Below are positions 1 to 7,088 of a stretch of DNA of 9,370 bases, in pieces (the stretch's first letter is position 1; every line of letters begins with the position of its first letter). The position numbers and the translations under genes were made by a program. Source of the DNA: Gammaproteobacteria bacterium (lineage in GTDB: Bacteria; Pseudomonadota; Gammaproteobacteria; Arenicellales; JAHEKD01); the NCBI GenBank assembly GCA_024638545.1, contig JAHEKD010000055.1, positions 1-9,370 on the forward strand, in the 5' to 3' direction. The notes beneath the pieces are model-generated. The model was not told the DNA's origin and ran no database searches. It worked only from the letters and a program-made list of their open reading frames with translations.

Positions 1-707
1 TCTGATCGAAACAGGACAATAAAAAAACTGTATGCGCAGACCACGTATACACCCAGTGTATTGGGTTGGTCCATGAATCCGGCCATACGTTTTTTTAGAA
101 AAGAATTAGTGTTGAATACCTGGATTCCTTTTGAAATTTCCAACGGTGCAATTACTAACAGTAGACCAACTGTCGCCAGCAGAAGCAAGCCGAGAAAACG
201 CAACTCTTTCTGGCCGATACTGTTTCCGGAAAACACCATAAATGTTAAAAAAACACAGGTATTAAATCCTGCAATCACGCCGGCTAGGCCAAAATTGATA
301 AAGCTCAATGATAAAGTAACGAGTAGAAATACGCTAAAAACAGCGCTGACGGCACCGAGTTTGCGTGGCGTGTCTGATTGCATGGCATTATAAAATATGA
401 GCGCCAGTGAAATCAGATAAAGCAGGTATTTTAAACTTTTTAGAATCAGGCTAGCCGCAGTGTTGCTGTATAAATGGTCAAGCAACTGCTCTTTGTAAGC
501 CAGGTGCTCCTGTTTGAAAGATGCTTCAACTTCCGGCGTTATTGTCTCTGGCTGATGTATATAGGCTCTTGATCGTTCATTAAAATCGGTGTTCTTTTCA
601 ACCAGCGTCTCGAAGGATTCAGTATTGATTAAACCCAGACGATTCAGTAAAAAATGGCTGCCATTAAGTACCGTTGTCAGTGCGATAAGTATAAAAATCA
701 GTCGCAT
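1..707 (-). CDS. O-antigen ligase/polymerase-like membrane protein, partial (C-terminus beyond window)
   Basis: An open minus-strand frame starts at ATG 707-705 and runs 235 codons off the window edge without a stop. Seen: hydrophobic segments at about residues 1-21, 92-108, 116-135, 138-160, 170-188 and 219-233, with a charged, probably extracytoplasmic stretch at 22-90. Just before the last segment is RMAGFMDQPNTLG (207-219), resembling the R-x-x-G-x-x-x-x-PN-x-LG motif common in the Wzy_C/O-antigen ligase superfamily. Those inner-membrane proteins polymerise or ligate lipid-linked polysaccharide on the periplasmic side. An in-frame TAA lies upstream near 797-795 and no other ATG lies between, so this start is the only good one, although its ribosome site is weak. 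The catalytic His region and substrate cannot be judged. It is divergent from the gene at 1193. A related polytopic glycan-handling protein is the alternative. Confidence 0.65.
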   Translation of the reverse strand, partial: MRLIFILIALTTVLNGSHFLLNRLGLINTESFETLVEKNTDFNERSRAYIHQPETITPEVEASFKQEHLAYKEQLLDHLYSNTAASLILKSLKYLLYLISLALIFYNAMQSDTPRKLGAVSAVFSVFLLVTLSLSFINFGLAGVIAGFNTCVFLTFMVFSGNSIGQKELRFLGLLLLATVGLLLVIAPLEISKGIQVFNTNSFLKKRMAGFMDQPNTLGVYVVCAYSFFIVLFRS

Positions 708-1192
708 CAGGACTAAATTTTTCTCACGTATCTTGATGCAATGGCTGCCTGATAGAGCAGGTGCAGAAAAAGATAAAAATATAGATCTGGCCGGTTAACT
801 TAAACATTTCAATATAAAAAATGACAGAAAATTTGCCGAGTATTTTTTCTGATGCTATCACATCGAAACCAAAACCAGTTATTTTTAATGGCTTTTGCAA
901 AAATAAACTTGCTGGAGTTGAAGGCGAATTGATTAAGGTCAATGAATTAATTGGGATATTATTTTAAATTACGGTTGTGAAAGTGATGCGGATATGCAGT
1001 GTCTGCTTTTGAGAGACCATGTTTTTGCACCGCTTTGAATACTGAGCAAAGAAAAAATTTAAAGAATTACCTATTTTGTCAATTGACTATCTTCGACCTC
1101 CGGAGTAAAGTTTATAGAAGGGTAGGTCATTCGGCGAAGGAGACAAGCACAAGCTTGCAGCGCCTGGGGAAATAACTATAACGGGAGTTTTT
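708..1192. other. Intergenic region between divergent genes
   Basis: About 485 bp with no convincing gene. It contains stops in all frames, apart from short frames lacking ribosome sites. Its right end holds the probable promoter and leader of the gene at 1193. The leader includes a potential GACCT/AGGTC pairing (1095-1099 with 1124-1128) and an AAGGAG-like stretch near 1137-1142 that is not followed by a well-placed ATG. No riboswitch that I recognise is present. Confidence 0.6.
1083..1111 (+). promoter_or_regulatory. Probable sigma-70 promoter of the GEVED-domain gene
   Basis: TTGACT (1083-1088, five of six to the -35 consensus) is followed after 17 bp by TAAAGT (1106-1111, four of six to the -10). 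Transcription would start near 1118, giving a leader of about 75 nt before ATG 1193. The ribosome site is AACGGGAG, ending about five bases before the ATG. Prediction by eye only. Confidence 0.4.
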
Positions 1193-3436
1193 ATGAATAT
1201 TTTAATAATTTTACGTAAGGTCTTCTATTGGGGAATACTTTATGCTCTTCTAACCCTCACCTCGTATGCGCAGATACCGATGCCGGTTTCAAGTCTGCCT
1301 AATGGATTTCCGTCGAATGATGCGAGTGATGGCAAGCTTATCGCTTCATCGGAAGGCTTGTCCAGTCTGGGTGCGCCGCCCGCCAGCGGCACTGTTTTCA
1401 ATGTCCATATACGGGTGCCGATAACGACGGCGACCCTGCAGATTGAAATTTTTGACCCGGATTTATATTCCGATGACAACAATCCCGGTTACTGGGATTT
1501 CCCGCCATTAAATCGTCCACCAGTGAGTTTAACTGGGTATGTAGATTCCACTCGCTTTGAACTCTATCCGGATGTAAATATTGCCGGCAATACAACCACC
1601 GGACAGATCGCCACCCTGCTTGCCGATTCGAGCATGGATAACCAGTGGATTGATTTTTTCAGCGGTGCGACATTTAACGTTGATACTACCGATCCGGCGG
1701 CCTGTGAACAGGGTGCTGATGCAAAGTTCTGCTTTTACCACCTGGTGGCGCGCTGGGTCGATCCGGTGACTAATACACCCAAATTCAATGCAACAACGTT
1801 TGGGGGAAATGTATTAAACGGATTTATTGTCGCCTCCAATGGCCTGCCTTTTCTTGCCAAGGGGAGCACTATCGGGTTTATAGGTATGACAGAGGACAGC
1901 CCGGCGTTTCCGGTACCGAACACAAATTATGACGGTGTAGTCAATCTGCGCGCCCTGATAACAAGCACACAGGAATGTGCCCTGGATATTTATGATGGTG
2001 ACTCTGACTATTACGGAGAGGCTGGCGCCGCAGTTACAGCGGAAACAGATGACCCCAATACACCCAGTACGCCCAATAATCCGCCCGGTGACACCGATTG
2101 CAGCGATGACGGCCCTGCCACGGATTTCTATCCTTTTACCGTATCAGAAGCTACTCTCGGGGAATGTATCAGAGCAGGAAATCCGCGGGATAACTCGGAC
2201 TCCCCGACCGGATCCATCGGTGTGCCAGTATTCTATACGGTTGATCCGGAGCCACCCACAACCGGTTATGGCGTGGATTGCTGCGTAAATGATAATCCCT
2301 CTGGCGATCTGGAATGGGAGCTCTACCGGATTGCGTCATCAACGCCGGGCTGTCCTGATGTGACCGACCCGAATTATGATCCTGATGGCATTGGCTCTGC
2401 GCCTGCAGCAGTTCCGGATGAAGTTGTCAATCAAATCGCACCCGGGTTTCACAAGATTACGTTTACCGGCATGGATCAGAATAACCTGAATTTTATTAAC
2501 GTCACGGCCGATATATTTTCTGGTGATGCCTTTGATTTTGGCGATGCGCCCGACAGCTATGAAACCATGCTGGCCAATAACGCGGCGTTTCATGAAATTG
2601 ATTCCCGGCTGACTTTAGGTATTGAGATTGATGCCGAGATTGACGGTGCTCCGACCACAGGCGCAGACGGAGATGACCTTGCCCTGGTTGATGATGAAGA
2701 CGGTGTCAGCGGTTTCGATCAACTGGTGAACAACATGGGCGGCGGTAACTATAGCGTTGATGTTGCGGTCAGGAATGAACTTGATCCGGGCGGCATTGCA
2801 ACGCTCTACGGCTGGATCGATTTTGATCGCGACGGCGCATTTGAACCATCCGAATCAGCTACTGTCCAGGTCAATCCCGGCGATACTTCCAAAAGCCTGG
2901 TCTTTGTTATACCGGCCAACATCGCTGCCGGCGATACTTATGCTCGCTTCCGAATAACATCGGATACCGCTATCAATACGACAACCCCCGGCGGCGGCGC
3001 CAGCGATGGTGAAGTTGAAGACTACCCGCTGAATATTGAGCGCGATGAGGAGGAGGGTGAGCAGGGCTGCACCCCGGGTTACTGGAAACAGCCTCATCAC
3101 TTCGACTCATGGGTTGGTTATGCCCCAATGAACGTGTTCAGAGATGTATTCGGTACCGGATCTCGCGCGACTCTGATTTATACCTTGTCGAACGGCGGGG
3201 ATGGCGGTATTGCATTCAGGCGGCATGCGGTGGCGGCCCTGCTAAATGCAGCCAGTCCTGTTGTTAGTTATTTTATGACTGTTGATCAGGTGATAGAGAG
3301 TGTCAGGAAGACCTATAACCTGGTCTGGCATGCACCAGTTAAGGAACGTGAAGACATATGGAATGGAGCCAAGGCCGTTTTTGAGCGGCAAAATGAAGCC
3401 TGGTGTCCGTTAAACAACAATCCACCTCCGGACTAA
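1193..3436 (+). CDS. Secreted surface protein with GEVED domain and C-terminal TPGYWK domain
   Basis: This 747-residue protein begins with a signal peptide (hydrophobic residues 4-24, probable cleavage after SYA at 24-26). Two beta-rich domains follow, at about 45-260 and 310-442; both resemble the N-terminal domains of the protein at 7456. Cys pairs (for example 171/180 and 363/364) suggest an oxidising extracytoplasmic location. A GEVED domain spans about 446-614, opening with FDFGDAPDSYET. It contains the acidic loop DFDRDGAFEPSE (543-554), a plausible calcium site, and the name motif GEVEDYP (606-612). After an acidic linker comes CTPGYWKQPHHF (626-637), a motif I know from the ends of diverse secreted proteins of unknown function; this domain runs to about 740. 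GEVED domains occur in bacterial surface proteins, so adhesion or matrix function is inference. There is no LPXTG, PEP-CTERM or beta-barrel anchor. The transcript ends at the terminator just downstream. Confidence 0.85.
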   Translation: MNILIILRKVFYWGILYALLTLTSYAQIPMPVSSLPNGFPSNDASDGKLIASSEGLSSLGAPPASGTVFNVHIRVPITTATLQIEIFDPDLYSDDNNPGYWDFPPLNRPPVSLTGYVDSTRFELYPDVNIAGNTTTGQIATLLADSSMDNQWIDFFSGATFNVDTTDPAACEQGADAKFCFYHLVARWVDPVTNTPKFNATTFGGNVLNGFIVASNGLPFLAKGSTIGFIGMTEDSPAFPVPNTNYDGVVNLRALITSTQECALDIYDGDSDYYGEAGAAVTAETDDPNTPSTPNNPPGDTDCSDDGPATDFYPFTVSEATLGECIRAGNPRDNSDSPTGSIGVPVFYTVDPEPPTTGYGVDCCVNDNPSGDLEWELYRIASSTPGCPDVTDPNYDPDGIGSAPAAVPDEVVNQIAPGFHKITFTGMDQNNLNFINVTADIFSGDAFDFGDAPDSYETMLANNAAFHEIDSRLTLGIEIDAEIDGAPTTGADGDDLALVDDEDGVSGFDQLVNNMGGGNYSVDVAVRNELDPGGIATLYGWIDFDRDGAFEPSESATVQVNPGDTSKSLVFVIPANIAAGDTYARFRITSDTAINTTTPGGGASDGEVEDYPLNIERDEEEGEQGCTPGYWKQPHHFDSWVGYAPMNVFRDVFGTGSRATLIYTLSNGGDGGIAFRRHAVAALLNAASPVVSYFMTVDQVIESVRKTYNLVWHAPVKEREDIWNGAKAVFERQNEAWCPLNNNPPPD

Positions 3437-3458
3437 CGGGACTAACCTTAATTTATCG

Positions 3459-3488
3459 AAAAAAGCCTGGTTTTTACCAGGCTTTTTT
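3459..3488 (+). terminator. Intrinsic terminator after the GEVED-domain gene
   Basis: A perfect 12-bp stem (AAAAAAGCCTGG, 3459-3470, with CCAGGCTTTTTT, 3477-3488) closes a 6-base loop. The T run forms the 3' arm and the A run the 5' arm, so it could act in both directions. It lies 22 bp after the stop codon and separates this gene from the cassette starting at 3592. Confidence 0.9.
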
Positions 3489-3489
3489 A

Positions 3490-3573
3490 ATTCCGGGGAC
3501 AGTATACTTAACTCATCATTATTTCGCAGACAACATAATTTATTTTGGGAATTAAGTATACTGTCCCCGGAAT
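3490..3573. repeat. 84-bp palindromic element with perfect 22-bp inverted repeats
   Basis: The arms are at 3490-3511 and 3552-3573. The left arm starts ATTCCGGGGACAGTATAC, the right arm is its exact reverse complement (22 of 22), and the spacer is 40 bp with no coding potential. The arm resembles a GGGGACAGTATACTTAA-type repeat that I recall near Y1/REP-associated tyrosine transposase genes in gammaproteobacteria; that link is from memory, and no transposase is present here. Best reading: a non-autonomous, MITE- or REP-like element. Each arm contains TATACT, a possible -10 hexamer, but no good -35 stands in front of it. If transcribed, the element would form a strong hairpin just before the ribosome site of the asparagine-synthetase-like gene. 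Confidence 0.75.
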
Positions 3574-3591
3574 AGGAATTGATTAATGTAA

Positions 3592-5523
3592 ATGAGCGGT
3601 ATTTGTGGAATCATAAATTTTGATGGCCGGCCCGCTGAGCGCGAGTTGCTTGAGAAGATGGCTGATGCGGCTGACTACCGCGGCAAGGACGGTATTCGAT
3701 ACCGGATTCATAAAGGACTGGGTTTTGCTCATTTGGCCCTGTTTACAACGCCCGAATCCAGGCGGGAAAATCAACCGCTGGTGCACCGGCAGCATGGCCT
3801 GTTACTGGTTGCGGATGCGCGTATTGATGACCGTCAGGCATTGATTAAAAAAATCAGGGGAAAGAATGTTCATGTCAATGACAGGCCCACAGATGCGGCC
3901 CTCATACTGGCGTCATACATGGCCTGGGGTGTAGCATGCCCCGAGCAACTGCTTGGTGACTTTGCCTTTGTGCTTTGGGACGAAAATCTGAATCAGGCAT
4001 TTGCAGCGCGTGATCGGGGAGGATGCCGGAGTCTGTATTATCGCAGAACAAGCAGCACAATCAGGTTTGCAACGCAGGCCTCCCAGTTAATCATCGATCC
4101 GAAATATAAGCAGGTATTAAATCGCGATCTGGTTGCACGGGACCTGCTGCTGCCGGGATTTTCGGGACAGCATCAGAGTTATTATCTGGGCATTGAAAAG
4201 CTGGGACCGGCAGAAAACTTTCAAATGACGGCGGCTAAATTTTCCCGCAAAAAATACTGGGCACTGAATGCTGAGAAGCGAATCGTCTACAAGGATCCAG
4301 TGGAATACGGCGATCATTTCAGGGCCTTGTTTAACCAATGTGTGGCAGATCGCCTGCGTTGTGAGGGCAAGACCGGGTTATTTTTAAGCGGCGGGCTGGA
4401 TTCTTCGGCTGTCGCAGCCATGGCGGGTTATGAAATGGCCGAAAACACATCAACGGTCACCGATAATATTAAGTGCGTCAACTGGACGTACGGTAAAAAC
4501 CACGTTGCAAATGAAGTAGTCTATGGTCAATCTGTTGCGTCCCGTTGGAATCTTGAATTTGAAGAGATGAGCATGCTTGAATTTCCACCGCTATATGATT
4601 ACCCGTGGCGCAAACCACATGTGGATGAGCCGTACAACAGCCCAATATCAAGCTTTTTCAACGCAACGCTGGATAAGTTTACAATGATTAACAATCCGCC
4701 AAAAGTATGGATGACAGGTTTCTATGGTGATTTACTGGTGGGTGGGCAAAACCCGTTTTATTACTCGGACTTGCTGGCAAAAAGAAAATTAATAGAGGTA
4801 ACTAGACAACTCAGCGCACACAAGAAAGCCTATAAACTTGACTGGCAGCAGGCATTGCTCATCGGTTATTTTTTTCCGCTCGTCATACGTCCACTTAAGC
4901 AAAAAATACATCATTTCAGAAAAGGCAAACGTGTGTATGCACGTGACTGGATAATGCAGGAGCTCATCGACGAAACCAAAGTCTATGAATGGGCGATGGA
5001 TACGCCTGCACCGGAATGGGTGAATACCAGGGCCAGGCACGATGATATTCAGGATCCTGCGCTGGCATTTCGCTTTCGCATGCTTAATTGCAATATCTCG
5101 GAGAGATTGAGAGTGTGGTTTGAGCGAACGTTTGCAAAATTTCATGCCGAAAGCTGGAGTCCATGGGATGATTCCAGGCTCCCGGAGTTCATACTTTCGA
5201 TACCTCAAAACCAGATTGCAAAAGGCTTAGACCATAAACTGATTTTACGTAACAGCATGAAAGATCTATTGCCACAGGCGCTACTCGAACGCAGGGAGCT
5301 GCGCACAGGGCCGGGTGTCTATCTGGAAGAGGCTTTTAGATCCAGAGTGAAACCTGCAGTCAGAAATCTGACTGCTGATATGGCAAGCGAGAGACTCAAA
5401 ATCATAAACAGCGGGATATTAAAACAACATATCGATCGCTATTTTGCGGGAGAATCATCCTATGACAAAATCCTCTGGTTGTCGCTAAGTCTGGAAAGTT
5501 GGTTACAAGAGCGAAACTTTTAG
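3592..5523 (+). CDS. Lasso-peptide cyclase-like asparagine synthetase homologue (C protein)
   Basis: This 643-residue protein has an N-terminal class II amidotransferase-like domain (about 1-190) and a C-terminal AMP-forming synthetase domain (about 230-640). The ATP pyrophosphatase loop SGGLDSS is at 266-272. The start MSGICGIINFDGRP aligns without gaps to MCGIAGI of true asparagine synthetases, placing Ser at the Cys2 nucleophile position; Cys5 is the only nearby Cys. The usual NGEIYNH segment reads ADARIDDR (about 74-81), as I know it from lasso cyclases, while LLGDFAFVLWDE (120-131) is kept. Lasso C proteins adenylate a core Asp or Glu side chain so that the new N-terminus forms a macrolactam. 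The lasso-like precursor follows 44 bp downstream. AGGAA (3574-3578) stands 13 bp before the ATG, a rather long spacing. Alternative: another glutamine-independent amide-forming AsnB paralogue, such as a glycan-modifying amidotransferase. Confidence 0.8.
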   Translation: MSGICGIINFDGRPAERELLEKMADAADYRGKDGIRYRIHKGLGFAHLALFTTPESRRENQPLVHRQHGLLLVADARIDDRQALIKKIRGKNVHVNDRPTDAALILASYMAWGVACPEQLLGDFAFVLWDENLNQAFAARDRGGCRSLYYRRTSSTIRFATQASQLIIDPKYKQVLNRDLVARDLLLPGFSGQHQSYYLGIEKLGPAENFQMTAAKFSRKKYWALNAEKRIVYKDPVEYGDHFRALFNQCVADRLRCEGKTGLFLSGGLDSSAVAAMAGYEMAENTSTVTDNIKCVNWTYGKNHVANEVVYGQSVASRWNLEFEEMSMLEFPPLYDYPWRKPHVDEPYNSPISSFFNATLDKFTMINNPPKVWMTGFYGDLLVGGQNPFYYSDLLAKRKLIEVTRQLSAHKKAYKLDWQQALLIGYFFPLVIRPLKQKIHHFRKGKRVYARDWIMQELIDETKVYEWAMDTPAPEWVNTRARHDDIQDPALAFRFRMLNCNISERLRVWFERTFAKFHAESWSPWDDSRLPEFILSIPQNQIAKGLDHKLILRNSMKDLLPQALLERRELRTGPGVYLEEAFRSRVKPAVRNLTADMASERLKIINSGILKQHIDRYFAGESSYDKILWLSLSLESWLQERNF

Positions 5524-5531
5524 GCTATAAT
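5502..5531 (+). promoter_or_regulatory. Candidate promoter for the precursor gene
   Basis: A perfect -10 hexamer TATAAT (5526-5531) lies just past the stop of the cyclase-like gene. GTTACA (5502-5507, four of six) stands 18 bp upstream, inside its last codons. It would give the precursor its own transcript, initiating about 30 bp before ATG 5568, as expected if substrate is made in excess over enzyme. Confidence 0.4.
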
Positions 5532-5567
5532 TAACATATATTTTAGTTAGGACTGGCAGAGTGCATC

Positions 5568-5756
5568 ATGCAAGATAAAGCCCAAAAACATAAACAGTCA
5601 AACACCGTCTCGAAAGCGGATGGTTTACGAGCCAGTCGTTTTCCACAAAAACAGGTATATAACAAACCCAGGGTGGTTTGCTACGGACCCCTTTCAAAAA
5701 ACATTGCGCAGGGTTTCTTAAGCGGAGCAGAGGCAGACAGCACATTCGCGGTGTGA
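5568..5756 (+). CDS. Lasso-type RiPP precursor peptide
   Basis: A 62-residue peptide with a basic, hydrophilic N-terminus and the leader motif Y31-N-K-P34-R-V36-V-C-Y39-G40, matching the YxxPxLxxxG signature bound by lasso B1 proteins. The leader probably ends at IAQ (46-48), giving a 14-residue core GFLSGAEADSTFAV (49-62). Glu55 and Asp57 are core positions 7 and 9, both allowed for ring closure to Gly1. A Gly1-Glu7 ring would resemble the xanthomonins, known seven-residue-ring lasso peptides. The Thr usually found at leader position -2 is Ala47 here, and its usual distance after the conserved Gly is also shifted. Ser58 and Thr59 near the C-terminus are possible targets of the kinase-like protein at 5854. 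The ribosome site is weak (GAG about ten bases before the ATG). Sitting between a cyclase-like gene and an HprK-like gene supports the call; core boundaries are inference. Confidence 0.7.
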   Translation: MQDKAQKHKQSNTVSKADGLRASRFPQKQVYNKPRVVCYGPLSKNIAQGFLSGAEADSTFAV

Positions 5757-5787
5757 CCTTTATACTGAGATTTTTCGTATCCAGGTC
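5755..5787 (+). terminator. Possible weak attenuator hairpin after the precursor gene
   Basis: GACCT (5755-5759) can pair with AGGTC (5783-5787), and ATAC (5762-5765) with GTAT (5777-5780). A 2x2 internal loop separates the two helices, and TCTTTCTTG follows. The fold begins inside the precursor stop codon. It could stabilise the precursor mRNA or lower read-through into the kinase gene. The stem is short and AU-containing, so this is tentative. Confidence 0.25.
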
Positions 5788-5853
5788 TCTTTCTTGAAAT
5801 AACGCTCGTTACTGTTGTCTTCAATCCTTGTGATTTAGCAGGCAGATACAACA

Positions 5854-6825
5854 ATGCAAAGACATCGTTACAGTCTGTTTGGTCATGCCCTGATTAGCGG
5901 AGAGGATTTTTCACACTCTTTACAGTCTGCGAACTCTGAATGCCATCCGGCGTTAGAATTCATCGTAAAAAGACGGCAGACGCCTCCAGATCTTCAGGAA
6001 TTTGAGCAAATTTTTCCAACAGGCAATTTATCATCTCATCGCTCAGCATCATTATTTATCTATCGCGGCCAAAATATCATGCGGATTGAATACACTGATT
6101 TCGCGCTCTATGATGTCTATCAAGACAAGGTTGTATGTTATCCATCTGCTCAAACCGGCAACAAGCAGCTGCATCTCAATTTCCTTGGTCCTATTATGTC
6201 GCTTTGGCTCGAGCAACAGGGTTACCTGGTGCTGCACGCCAGCGCTGTTTTAATTGATAACAAAGCCGTACTGTTTTTAGCAGAAAGCCAGCAGGGCAAA
6301 AGTACGCTTGCTGCCGCCATGGTTAAAATGGCTTATCCTTTACTGAGTGATGATTTGCTAGCAGTAAAATACAGTCAGGCTGAGGACCGGTTTTATGCAT
6401 ATCCATCGTATCCCGTTATTAAATTGTGGCCGGACCAGTTTAAGCGTCTTTTTGCAAACCAAAGTGCGGCGTCGTTTTTGGATGAAGATCTTAAAAAGTG
6501 CCGTGCAAGGATTGATCATATTAATCCGGAACTGTTTTGCACTAGACCATACCAGCTGGCCTCGATGTATAAATTGTGTCGGCGTGGCACATCGAAAAAA
6601 ATAGTAATTAAACCGATATCGCGAGTTGAATCAGTAACTGCGCTTATTCGGTTTTCATTTGCTGCACCGATTATGATCGCGGCAGGATGGCAGCCTCGGC
6701 GATTATCTGAATTTTCCAGATTATCTTCCCATGTTCCTGTCCATAATTTGATTTATCCATCTGAAATTGAGAGTCTTGACTCTGTTTGCAATCAGATTAT
6801 CAATAATTTCTCACTGCTTACGTAA
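5854..6825 (+). CDS. HPr kinase-like protein of a RiPP (lasso) cassette
   Basis: This 323-residue protein has an N-terminal region (1-100) of unclear fold and a central HprK-type ATP-binding domain. Seen: LHAS with His128, a P-loop AESQQGKST (143-151, first Gly replaced by Ala), and SDD with Asp166-Asp167. The distances (His to P-loop 15, Lys149 to Asp166 17) equal those I recall for Lactobacillus casei HPr kinase/phosphorylase (His140, P-loop 155-162, Asp178-179). Known: HprK-like kinases of paeninodin-type clusters phosphorylate a Ser near the precursor C-terminus, and HprK relatives also occur in other PqqD-associated clusters. No HPr gene is nearby, so carbon-catabolite control is unlikely. 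The gene starts 97 bp after the precursor stop, with a weak ribosome site (AGGCAG). A kinase acting on the peptide at 5568 is the favoured inference. The C-terminus looks complete. Confidence 0.75.
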   Translation: MQRHRYSLFGHALISGEDFSHSLQSANSECHPALEFIVKRRQTPPDLQEFEQIFPTGNLSSHRSASLFIYRGQNIMRIEYTDFALYDVYQDKVVCYPSAQTGNKQLHLNFLGPIMSLWLEQQGYLVLHASAVLIDNKAVLFLAESQQGKSTLAAAMVKMAYPLLSDDLLAVKYSQAEDRFYAYPSYPVIKLWPDQFKRLFANQSAASFLDEDLKKCRARIDHINPELFCTRPYQLASMYKLCRRGTSKKIVIKPISRVESVTALIRFSFAAPIMIAAGWQPRRLSEFSRLSSHVPVHNLIYPSEIESLDSVCNQIINNFSLLT

Positions 6826-6848
6826 CAAATAATTATCATTACTGGCAC

Positions 6849-7088
6849 TTGAGGGTAAGGACGCAAACTGGAAGAGGGCTTGCAAACGCGACGGATGATA
6901 ATGCACCTATTACGCTGCAGGCTGAATATTGTCAATATGCACCGAATATCTGTTCAGGCATTGAGATTGGTGGAACCAATATCGGTTGTGTCGATAACGG
7001 TGACTGGATTATGTTCGATAATGTCGATCTAAATACGGGTTTTTCCAAATTCACCGCCAGCTGCGTTCATTATCGCAAACTACTTTAG
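6849..7088 (+). pseudogene. CBM6-like carbohydrate-binding module remnant
   Basis: This 79-codon frame, opening with TTG, has no ribosome site and begins 23 bp after the HprK-like stop. From about residue 21 it reads ITLQAEYCQY, then GGTNIGCVDNGDWIMFDNVD, then FSKFTAS. This is the order of the family-6 module (QAE at the start, G-x-N-x-G-x-x-x-x-GDW in the middle, then a conserved F/V-x-x-x-x-A-S strand). After FTAS the similarity stops abruptly, and the frame ends at TAG 7086-7088. A real module is about 120-140 residues, so roughly half is missing, along with any signal peptide or catalytic partner. I read it as debris of a secreted glycan-binding protein left by a rearrangement. A functional small protein is less likely. 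Confidence 0.55.

Noticed and set aside
61..393. Plus-strand 110-codon frame
   Set aside because: It lies opposite the O-antigen-ligase-like gene, is rich in Asn, Arg, Lys and Pro, and lacks any domain signal; a shadow frame.
724..942. Minus-strand 72-codon frame just upstream of the membrane-protein gene
   Set aside because: It begins with TTG and has no ribosome site. Its end is a low-complexity Ile/Phe/Cys run typical of random translation.
821..967. A 48-codon plus-strand frame starting MTENLPSIF in the intergenic region
   Set aside because: No ribosome site, no recognisable motif, AT-rich, and overlapped by an equally weak minus-strand frame. Nothing separates it from chance.
1118..1192. 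A riboswitch (for example cyclic-di-GMP type) in the leader of the GEVED-domain gene
   Set aside because: Only a short GACCT/AGGTC pairing and no conserved core of any riboswitch class I know.
4789..5208. Minus-strand 139-codon frame inside the cyclase-like gene
   Set aside because: The plus-strand protein has clear family motifs throughout this stretch; the opposite frame has none.
6826..6848. Fur-box-like sequence around AATAATTATCATTACT
   Set aside because: About 12 of 19 matches to the consensus, in AT-rich DNA, and located after a stop codon with no gene it would plausibly control.
6840..6858. TGGCAC resembling the -24 element of a sigma-54 promoter
   Set aside because: The required GC of the -12 element is missing at the correct spacing.
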